Source of the DNA: Arthrobacter sp. ISL-5 | Lineage (GTDB): Bacteria > Actinomycetota > Actinomycetes > Actinomycetales > Micrococcaceae | DNA length: 64,000 nucleotides | NCBI RefSeq assembly: GCF_018613835.1 | Contig: NZ_JAGGPM010000029.1 | Location: forward strand, 227,935-291,934 | Direction of reading: 5' to 3' | Shown: positions 58,297 to 64,000 of the stretch, piece by piece | How the letters are laid out: each line of letters begins with the position of its first letter | Numbering within the stretch: position 1 is the stretch's first letter | The notes under the pieces: model-generated | Seen by the model: only the letters and a program-made list of their open reading frames with translations | Databases searched by the model: none | Told to the model about the DNA's origin: nothing | Translations under genes and position numbers: made by a program

Positions 58297-58413
58297 TCAG
58301 AGCGAGAACGCAATGAGCAGTACGCCGACCAGGCTGGCGAGGACGCCGACGGCAAGGTAGATCTTCCGTTCCCTGGTCCACGAGCTGAATCCGCGGTGGC
58401 TGTTCTGGGCCAT
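58297..58413 (-). CDS. 38-residue single-helix membrane protein
   Basis: MAQNSHRGFSSWTRERKIYL then AVGVLASLVGVLLIAFSL. A basic N-terminal part is followed by one C-terminal helix that runs to the last residue. SD AAGGACC stands before ATG 58413. It lies 11 bp after the SDR gene and 117 bp before the MFS gene in the same operon. It may be an accessory subunit of that transporter, like the 33-residue partner at 48542. I do not recognise the family. Confidence 0.7.
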   Translation of the reverse strand: MAQNSHRGFSSWTRERKIYLAVGVLASLVGVLLIAFSL

Positions 58414-58424
58414 GGTGGTCCTTC

Positions 58425-59192
58425 CTAATGCATGTAGAGTCCGCCATCCACATTCAGCGTCTGGCCGGAGATGTATCCGGCGTCCTCGCTGATGAGGAAG
58501 GCGATGGCTGCTGCGATGTCGCGGGTGGAGCCGACGCGGTTGACCACGAGGTCCTTGGTGAGTTCGTCCTTTCGTTCCTGGCTCAGGGTGCCGCCCATGA
58601 TGTCGGTGTCGATGGGGCCCGGGGAGATGGCGTTGACCGTGATGTCGTGCTCCCCCAGCTCCCGGGCGGTGGAGCGGGTCAGACCGATCACGCCGGCCTT
58701 CGCCACGGAGTACGGGGTCTTGGAGAACGTTCCGCCGCCGCGCTGGGCGGAGACGGACGAGATGTTCACGATGCGTCCGATCCGGTTCTTCACCATGGAC
58801 TCGGCGACGCGGCGCGTGGCGTAGTGGACGCCGTTGAGGTTGATGTTGAGCACGCGGTCCCACTCGGCGGCGTCGAGCTCCAGGTACGGAACGGGCGAGC
58901 TGACGCCGGCCACATTGGCAAGCGCGACGATCTGGGGAAGCTCCGCCTCGATCGAATCGATCGCGCTGCGGACAGACGCTTCGTCGCCGACGTTGGCGCC
59001 GACACCGTGCGCCTTCACACCGTACTGTTCCGCAATTTCCTTGGCCGTGGCCCGGCACAGGGCGTCATCGAGGTCGATGATGCCGACGTTCCAGCCCAGC
59101 TCCGCGAGGTAGTTGGCGGTGGCCCGGCCGATCCCGCGCTCGGAGACGGCTCCGGTGACAATGGCTGTGCGTTCTGACGGAAAAATGCTCAT
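58425..59192 (-). CDS. SDR-family dehydrogenase, probable polyol or tetrose dehydrogenase
   Basis: A 255-residue classical SDR. Cofactor loop TGAVSERGIGRA is at residues 13-24, an ANVAG variant of NNAG near 92, Ser145, Tyr161 and Lys165 (PYSVAKAGVIG). IVNISSVSAQRGGGTFSKTP and ISPGPIDTDIMGG complete the pattern. Relatives include D-threitol, xylitol and 3-ketoacyl-type dehydrogenases. In this operon the likely task is oxidation of a tetritol to a tetrulose (erythrulose) that the DhaK-type kinase can use. Confidence 0.85.
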   Translation of the reverse strand: MSIFPSERTAIVTGAVSERGIGRATANYLAELGWNVGIIDLDDALCRATAKEIAEQYGVKAHGVGANVGDEASVRSAIDSIEAELPQIVALANVAGVSSPVPYLELDAAEWDRVLNINLNGVHYATRRVAESMVKNRIGRIVNISSVSAQRGGGTFSKTPYSVAKAGVIGLTRSTARELGEHDITVNAISPGPIDTDIMGGTLSQERKDELTKDLVVNRVGSTRDIAAAIAFLISEDAGYISGQTLNVDGGLYMH

Positions 59193-59328
59193 GAATAGGC
59201 TCCTAGGTTGTGGCGAAGGAAAAGTGGGCAGGCAGCAGTCACTGCCCGGCGGAAACCGGGCAGTGACTGAGGCTCTTGACAGTCCGGATCAGGCGGCCCG
59301 GACTAATGGATTATTAGTTGATGAGCGC

Positions 59329-60297
59329 TTAGTTGATCGGCGCCGGGCCCAGGTCCTCGATGAGCTTCTGCATCGCGACGTAGGCCTTGTTGCGGTAGGC
59401 GATCAGCTCGGGCGTGCGCTCGGCCGGGACGTTCAGGAAGCCTGCGCCGGTCTTGGTGCCCAGCTTGCCGGCCTCGACGAGGTCCGTGAGGATCTTGGGC
59501 GTGGCGAAGCGCTCGGGGAAGTCGGTCTGCAGGGACTTGTAGCAGAAGTTGTAGACGTCCAGGCCGGCCATGTCGGCGATGGCGAACGGGCCGAAGAACG
59601 GGAGCCGGAAGCCGAACGTGGTGCGGACCAGGGTGTCCACGTCCTCCGCCGTCGCGACGCCCTGTTCCACCAGCTGCGCGGCCTCGTGGAACAGCGCGTA
59701 CTGCAGGCGGTTCAGCACGAATCCGGTGACGTCCTTGACCACGGCGGTCTGCTTGTTGGCGGCGTGGACGAGGTCGCGGGCGGCGCCCACGGTCTCGGCC
59801 GAGGTGCCTGCGTGGGGGATGATCTCCACACCGGGGATGAACGGAGACGGGTTGGAGAAGTGCACGCCCAGGAAGCGTTCCGGGTTGGCGACCGGTTCGG
59901 ACAGCTCCGCGATGGAGATGGTGGAGGTGTTGGAGCCGATGATCGCGTCGGGACGGGCGGCGGCGCTGATGCGGGCCAGCGTCTGGTGCTTGATCTCGAT
60001 GACCTCGGGCACGGCCTCCTCGATGAAGTCGGCGTCCGCCACGGCCTCCTCGATGTCCTTCGCAGCCCAGAGGTTCTGCTTCAGGATCTCGGTGGATCCC
60101 GCCGGGAACAGGCCGTCGGCCACGAACTGGTCGGATTCGGTGAGCAGCCGCTCGAAGTTCTTCTGCGCCACTTCGGCGGACACGTCGGCCAGGGCAACGC
60201 GTGCGCCGCCAAGGGCCAGGACCTGCGCGATGCCGCCGCCCATGTATCCCGAACCGACGACGGCAATCTTGCGCGAGCTATTAGGTGTTTCTGTCAT
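59329..60297 (-). CDS. 3-hydroxyacyl-CoA dehydrogenase-family NAD-dependent oxidoreductase
   Basis: A 322-residue enzyme. The N-terminal fold IAVVGSGYMGGGIAQVLALG holds GxGxxG, DFIEEAVPE and GSNTSTISIAEL follow. The catalytic His is in LGVHFSNPSPFIPGVEIIPH, and FVLNRLQYALFHEAAQLVEQ belongs to the C-terminal helical domain. Close relatives include L-gulonate 3-dehydrogenase (lambda-crystallin) and carnitine dehydrogenase, which act on free hydroxy acids. Here a four-carbon sugar acid is possible. It starts 2 nt after the rpiB-like stop, so translation is coupled. Confidence 0.85.
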   Translation of the reverse strand: MTETPNSSRKIAVVGSGYMGGGIAQVLALGGARVALADVSAEVAQKNFERLLTESDQFVADGLFPAGSTEILKQNLWAAKDIEEAVADADFIEEAVPEVIEIKHQTLARISAAARPDAIIGSNTSTISIAELSEPVANPERFLGVHFSNPSPFIPGVEIIPHAGTSAETVGAARDLVHAANKQTAVVKDVTGFVLNRLQYALFHEAAQLVEQGVATAEDVDTLVRTTFGFRLPFFGPFAIADMAGLDVYNFCYKSLQTDFPERFATPKILTDLVEAGKLGTKTGAGFLNVPAERTPELIAYRNKAYVAMQKLIEDLGPAPIN

Positions 60298-60299
60298 GG

Positions 60300-60782
60300 T
60301 CAGTCAGCCTTCGTGTAGTCGGGTTCGTAAGAGCAGATGGCCTCCACCTTGGCGGCCGAGGACGAGTTCTCGTCGAAGCGGTGCTCGAGCCATTCCTTCA
60401 CGAGCTTCTTGGCGAGTTCCAGGCCGATCACGCGCTGGCCCAGGGTGAGGACCTGGGCGTTGTTGCTCAGGACGGAGCGTTCCACGGAGTAGCTGTCATG
60501 CGCGGTGACGGCACGGATTCCGGGCACCTTGTTGGCCGCGATGGCCACGCCCAGACCGGTGCCGCAGATCAGCAGCGCCCGGTCGGCTTCGCCCTCGGCC
60601 ACCTTGCGGGCGGCGTTGACGGCGACGTGCGGGTACGCGGTGGAATCGTTGGCGCCCACGCCGATGTCCAGCACCGATGCCACGCGGCTGTCCGCCTCCA
60701 GCAGGGCCTTCAGCGCTTCCTTGTATTCGACGCCGGCCTCATCGTTGCCGATGACAATGCGCCAGCCTGCGGTGTCAGTCAT
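60300..60782 (-). CDS. RpiB/LacAB-family sugar phosphate isomerase, EryI type
   Basis: A 160-residue isomerase. IVIGNDEAGVEYKEALKALL, DIGVGANDSTAYPHVAVNAA, LLICGTGLGVAIAANKVPG and SNNAQVLTLGQRVIGLELAK are family blocks; the Cys in CGTGLG and the HVAV His segment are the usual active-site parts. In place of ribose 5-phosphate, family members of the EryI type convert D-tetrulose 4-phosphate to D-erythrose 4-phosphate. ATG 60782 has GGAG upstream and overlaps the kinase stop by 8 nt; ATG 60794 is an alternative. Confidence 0.87.
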   Translation of the reverse strand: MTDTAGWRIVIGNDEAGVEYKEALKALLEADSRVASVLDIGVGANDSTAYPHVAVNAARKVAEGEADRALLICGTGLGVAIAANKVPGIRAVTAHDSYSVERSVLSNNAQVLTLGQRVIGLELAKKLVKEWLEHRFDENSSSAAKVEAICSYEPDYTKAD

Positions 60783-62553
60783 TTTTTGCTCCATTTCCGG
60801 CCGCTGCGGCCAGCTTAGAATTGTCGGCGTCCGAAGTGCCGGCGCCGGATTCGATGTACGTGGCGATCCGCTCCGTGATCAGTCCGAAGGAGACTGCGCC
60901 GGGATCGGGGTGGCCGAGGCTCTTTTCAGCCAGGGGGCGGGCCCGGCCCTTGAGGGGGCGAAGGTCCGCAGTCTGCCGGGCGGCTTCCGTTGCCGCGGCA
61001 GCGGCGATGGCGAGGGCGCTGCCCAAGGAGGCGCCGCCGTCGGCCGCTTTACGGAAGGCGTCCCGGAACGGCAGGAGGGCGTCAACCATGGTCTTGTCCC
61101 CCGGTTCCGCCTTGCCGAGTTCGGTGATGGCGTCCGTGAACGCCGTGACGGCGGCTGACGCGTCTGCGGCCTGGTACGACTCGCGGTTGCCCAGGGCCAG
61201 GCCCGCGGCGATCACTGCGGATCCCCACAGCGCCCCGGAGGTTCCGCCGGCGCGCTCGCTCCACGCCTCTCCGGCTTCGGTGAGGACGCGTTCAACCGAG
61301 GCGCCGGCCGCGGCGTTCTGCTTGCCCGCGGCCGCTGCGGCGTCCACGCCCCGGCGCATGCCGATGCCGTGGTCGCCGTCGCCGGCAATGGCGTCCAGGT
61401 CGCCCAGTTCCTCTTCATGTTCGACGACGACGTCCCGCACCTGGGCGAGCACGGCGGCTGCCAGCCGGCCCAGGTCTGCGGACGCCGCGGTGGCCTTCTC
61501 GGTCTCTTCCGCTGTGGCGGCTTCGGGTCCGGCCATTTCGCGGCGGGTACGCGGTGCGAGGTTGCCCTTGCGGTACGCGGGGGTGTCAGCCGGGGCCGCC
61601 CAGAACTGCTCGAGTTCGTCGTCGAGCCACAGGAGGGTGAGCGAGAGTCCGGACATGTCCAGGCTCGTGACCAGCTCGCCGCACTCCGGTTCCACCACGG
61701 TCAGGCCGGCCTTGTTGAGGAGAGGTTCGACCTTGCCGAACAGGAGGAACAGTTCGTCGTACTTGACTGTGCCCAGGCCGTTGACGATCGCCACCACGCG
61801 GTCGCCGGCATCGTCCGGCTTGTCCGCCAGGAGGCGTGAGACCAGCAGTTCGGCCAGTTCGGAGGCGGTGGGCATGGGGTGTTCGGAGATGCCGGGTTCG
61901 CCGTGGATGCCCAGTCCCAGGGACATCTGGCCGTCCGGCACGTTGAAGAGCGGCTCGGAGGCGCCGGGCAGCGTGCAGCCGCCGAAGGCCACGCCCAGTG
62001 AGCGGGTGCGGTGGTTGGTCGTGATGGCCAGCCGTTCCACGTCGTCCAGGTTCAGGCCGGCCTCGGCTGCGGCGCCTGCGATCTTGAAGACCGTGAGGTC
62101 GCCGGCGATGCCGCGGCGCTTTTCGATCTGGTCCAGCGGGGCGCTGGCGATGTCGTCGGTGACCAGCACGGTGCGGGTCTCGATGCCTTCGGCGTTGAGC
62201 CGCAGCTGGGCCTGGCCGAAGTGCAGGACGTCGCCGGCGTAGTTGCCGTAGCTGAGGAGCACCCCGCCGCCGGCATTGGCGGCCTTGGCCACCCGGTAGA
62301 CCTGCCCGGCGGCGGGCGAGGCGAACATGTTGCCGCAGGCGGAGGCTGCGGCAAGGCCGGGGCCGACGAGTCCGGCGAAGGCCGGGTAGTGTCCTGAGCC
62401 GCCGCCGATCACGAGTGCCACATGGCCGGGGGTCATTTCGGTGGAACGGACGACGCCGCCGTCCACGCGGGCGACATAGCCGCGGTTGGCAGCCACGAAG
62501 CCGTCCAGCGCCTCATCCGCGAAGTCAGCGGGATTGTCGAAGATCTGGGTCAT
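60775..62553 (-). CDS. DhaK-DhaL fusion kinase, probable erythrulose kinase
   Basis: A 592-residue ATP-type dihydroxyacetone kinase. Residues 1-330 form the DhaK part with GGGSGHYPAFAG near 50-61 and the substrate-binding His217 in SLGLGIHGEPGISEHP. A 30-residue Ala/Glu linker leads to the DhaL part with the Mg-ligand Asp set AIAGDGDHGIGMRRG (about 389-403) and the GGTSGALWGSAVIAAG nucleotide loop. Such kinases in Mycobacterium (DerK, LerK) phosphorylate D- or L-erythrulose. Plain dihydroxyacetone is the alternative. ATG 62553 follows GAGGAAC. Confidence 0.87.
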   Translation of the reverse strand: MTQIFDNPADFADEALDGFVAANRGYVARVDGGVVRSTEMTPGHVALVIGGGSGHYPAFAGLVGPGLAAASACGNMFASPAAGQVYRVAKAANAGGGVLLSYGNYAGDVLHFGQAQLRLNAEGIETRTVLVTDDIASAPLDQIEKRRGIAGDLTVFKIAGAAAEAGLNLDDVERLAITTNHRTRSLGVAFGGCTLPGASEPLFNVPDGQMSLGLGIHGEPGISEHPMPTASELAELLVSRLLADKPDDAGDRVVAIVNGLGTVKYDELFLLFGKVEPLLNKAGLTVVEPECGELVTSLDMSGLSLTLLWLDDELEQFWAAPADTPAYRKGNLAPRTRREMAGPEAATAEETEKATAASADLGRLAAAVLAQVRDVVVEHEEELGDLDAIAGDGDHGIGMRRGVDAAAAAGKQNAAAGASVERVLTEAGEAWSERAGGTSGALWGSAVIAAGLALGNRESYQAADASAAVTAFTDAITELGKAEPGDKTMVDALLPFRDAFRKAADGGASLGSALAIAAAAATEAARQTADLRPLKGRARPLAEKSLGHPDPGAVSFGLITERIATYIESGAGTSDADNSKLAAAAGNGAKND

Positions 62554-62667
62554 GGTTCCTCATTGAATCCGAGTTGGGTTGATCAGTTCTGGTGGGCTCG
62601 GCCGGCTTTTCACTCCGGAGGGCCCCGGGATGGCGGCCGTCCGGAGCGCTGCCCGTGCGGCCGCCGT

Positions 62668-62701
62668 CGGACGTCAGGCTCCGGTGGGAACCTGACGTCC
62701 G
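62668..62701. terminator. Hairpin after the EryC-like gene
   Basis: CGGACGTCAGG pairs perfectly with CCTGACGTCCG across a 12-nt loop that itself contains TCC/GGA. It sits 5 bp past the EryC-like stop and before the kinase gene, so it may reduce read-through within the operon. Confidence 0.6.
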
Positions 62702-62706
62702 GGAGA

Positions 62707-63711
62707 CTAGGAGCTGGCGAGTTCGACGGCGGACGGCTGCTGCCGTCCCTGTGCCACGAGGCTCTTGCCGAGGGCATAGCCGTCCTTCTTGGGAAGGACA
62801 TGGCGGCGCAGGTATTCCTGGTTGCTGGCCGTCACGGAGAGGCCGTCGCCTCCGTAGTGCTCGGTGCAGATGATGCCCTGGTAGCCGGCGGCGATGGCTA
62901 CCTTGAACGCCTCGCGGTAGTTGATGAGGCCGCTTTCCATGGGGGCGGGCATGGCGACGTAGCTGTCGCGGGCCACATCCTCGTCACGGATGTAGTTCTT
63001 CATGTGCCAGTAGTTCGAGTACGGCATGGTCTTGGCGACCATTTCGCGCCAGTCCTCGATGGGGCGGTGCAGGCGGATCAGGTTTCCGATGTCCGGGTTG
63101 AGGCCCACGTTGGCGAGGCCGATGTCCTGGACGAGCTGCACGGACGAGTCTGCCGTGCCGAGGTACGTGTCCTCGTACATTTCCAGCGACAGCAGGACGC
63201 CCACCTCCGCGGCGTGGCGGCCCAGTTCCTGGAAGCGGGTGACGGCCTTGGTCCAGGCGTCTTTGTCCCCGACCGGGTCCTTGTAACCTTCGACCGTCCA
63301 GAACCAAAGCTGCTTCTGCTGCTCCGGAGTGATCGCCTGGTGCAGGCCGAAGGAGACAACCTCGCAGCCGAGTTCCGCGGCGGCATCGATGGTGCGGTGG
63401 CTGTACTCGAGGTTGGCTTCCCAGTTGCCTTCTTCGATCACGCTGCGGCGGATGGCCGAGATGACGGGGATGCCGATGCCCACGTTCTGGGCGGTCTGCT
63501 TGAACTCGGCGAGGCGCTCCTTGCTGAGATCGCCGGGGCGGACCCAGCTGTCCGTCAGGTCGGCGTTGCTGAAGCCAGCTTCCTTGACCTCGGTCAGGAC
63601 CTCGGCCCAGGCGGACGCGTCGGCGTCGTTGATGTGGTTGCCCTGCGCGTCGGCGCCGGGGAACTGCAGCAGTGCCGCGGTGATGGGCCAGTTATCAGCT
63701 GTGTAAGCCAC
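62707..63711 (-). CDS. Sugar phosphate isomerase/epimerase of the xylose isomerase-like TIM-barrel superfamily, EryC type
   Basis: About 334 residues if started at GTG 63711, because AAAGGAG ends 11 nt upstream; GTG 63723 would overlap that SD. AP-endonuclease-2-type barrel blocks are GFSNADLTDSWVRPGDLSKE, EVVSFGLHQAITPEQ, LLSLEMYEDTYLGTADSSVQ (catalytic Glu), GLNPDIGNLIRLHRP (Asp and His metal ligands), YWHMKNYIRDED and GIICTEHYGGDG. Brucella EryC, in the same superfamily, is the tetrulose 4-phosphate racemase. It is the first gene of the operon. Confidence 0.82.
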   Translation of the reverse strand: MAYTADNWPITAALLQFPGADAQGNHINDADASAWAEVLTEVKEAGFSNADLTDSWVRPGDLSKERLAEFKQTAQNVGIGIPVISAIRRSVIEEGNWEANLEYSHRTIDAAAELGCEVVSFGLHQAITPEQQKQLWFWTVEGYKDPVGDKDAWTKAVTRFQELGRHAAEVGVLLSLEMYEDTYLGTADSSVQLVQDIGLANVGLNPDIGNLIRLHRPIEDWREMVAKTMPYSNYWHMKNYIRDEDVARDSYVAMPAPMESGLINYREAFKVAIAAGYQGIICTEHYGGDGLSVTASNQEYLRRHVLPKKDGYALGKSLVAQGRQQPSAVELASS

Positions 63712-63742
63712 GTTGTTGTTCACTCCTTTGTGGAATCCTCTT

Positions 63743-63777
63743 TCCTATAGGATTGACCATCCGGAAGAGGTTGTCAA
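63743..63777 (-). promoter_or_regulatory. Promoter region of the tetrulose operon with palindromic TCCTATAGGA
   Basis: On minus, TTGACA (63777-63772) is followed 17 bp later by AATCCT as the -10 candidate. The perfect palindrome TCCTATAGGA (63743-63752) overlaps it. A second near copy, TCCTATATGGA, is at 63810-63820, about 67 bp further upstream. Two spaced copies suggest a regulator binding by looping or as two dimers. Confidence 0.6.
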
Positions 63778-63907
63778 GATCACAAGACTTCTTCGGGAAC
63801 AATCGAAGATCCTATATGGACACAGGGGTTTTGTGAAGTGCCTCACAGAAGCCGGAGTGCGCAGCGGGTGGTGCGCCGGGCGGATGCATTCCCCCGCGCC
63901 GGCCTCC

Positions 63908-63982
63908 CCCAACTGAGTAGCAGTACACGCCGTTTTCAGCGCTGGGAACGACGTGAACTGCTAGTCCGAAAATGAGGTTGGG
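63908..63982. repeat. 66-bp palindromic repeat, copy 4 (with an insertion in one arm)
   Basis: The left arm CCCAACTGAGTAGCAGTACA and the centre CAGCGCTG match copies 1 and 2. The right arm reads GTGAACTGCTAG and is interrupted by about 9 bp before GGTTGGG. It lies in the non-coding end of the window, upstream of the tetrulose operon. Confidence 0.85.
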
Positions 63983-64000
63983 GTGCGTTCTTTGGCGCGT

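Noticed and set aside
63713..63916. A 67-codon plus-strand frame at the right edge
   Set aside because: It lies over the promoter palindromes and the repeat, has no SD and no protein-like conservation.

Overview
The window looks like chromosomal DNA of a high-GC Gram-positive actinobacterium of the Micrococcaceae, most likely Arthrobacter, Pseudarthrobacter or a close relative. The reasons are the strong G/C bias at third codon positions, frequent GTG and TTG starts, leaderless-looking promoters, a resuscitation-promoting factor, a DUF222/HNH protein of the 13E12 type, and a soil-type load of sugar-acid and polyol catabolic operons. I see no rRNA, tRNA, CRISPR array, transposase or prophage gene.

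Layout. 1-3700 (minus): a LacI-regulated operon with a major-facilitator (MFS) transporter, a short-chain dehydrogenase (SDR) and the start of a beta-keto acid cleavage enzyme (BKACE, DUF849). 3890-11076 (plus): RecQ helicase, a FadR-type regulator, a C4-dicarboxylate symporter, two HTH proteins (one an ArsR-SRPBCC fusion) and a TerC-family protein. 11077-12093 (minus): a broken serine hydrolase and a CsbD-like mini-protein. 12216-19947: a sugar-acid island with eda, a uxuB-like oxidoreductase, kdgK, manD, an idonate/gulonate-type dehydrogenase and an MHS transporter on minus, controlled by a divergent GntR regulator. It can carry L-gulonate or L-idonate through fructuronate, mannonate, 2-keto-3-deoxygluconate (KDG) and its 6-phosphate (KDPG) to pyruvate and glyceraldehyde-3-phosphate.

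20006-46449 is mostly housekeeping and stress functions: YceI, glutathione-independent formaldehyde dehydrogenase, a DUF1540 protein, a giant RecB-like nuclease/helicase, acylphosphatase, a lipoprotein, an MscS channel, a winged-helix/X25 protein, a DUF6457 protein, a first FdhF/YdeP molybdopterin oxidoreductase, a CPBP protease, adenosine deaminase, a class II UvrA, an Rpf-LysM protein, a glycosylase-like protein, an epimerase and an HNH protein. 46542-55794 holds gamma-glutamyltransferase, an oxalate/formate-type antiporter with a 33-residue partner, a second FdhF/YdeP enzyme and the RNA-binding protein Tex.

55832-63723 (minus) is one operon of eight genes. It encodes relatives of the three Brucella erythritol isomerases (EryC, EryH/TpiA2, EryI/RpiB), a DhaK-DhaL fusion kinase, two dehydrogenases, an MFS transporter and a 38-residue membrane mini-protein. 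The best reading is a tetritol/tetrulose pathway that ends at D-erythrose 4-phosphate.

Two further themes stand out. A 66-bp palindromic repeat occurs four times, mostly between genes. Several intergenic regions hold long, nearly perfect hairpins, many at convergent gene ends where they probably act as bidirectional terminators.
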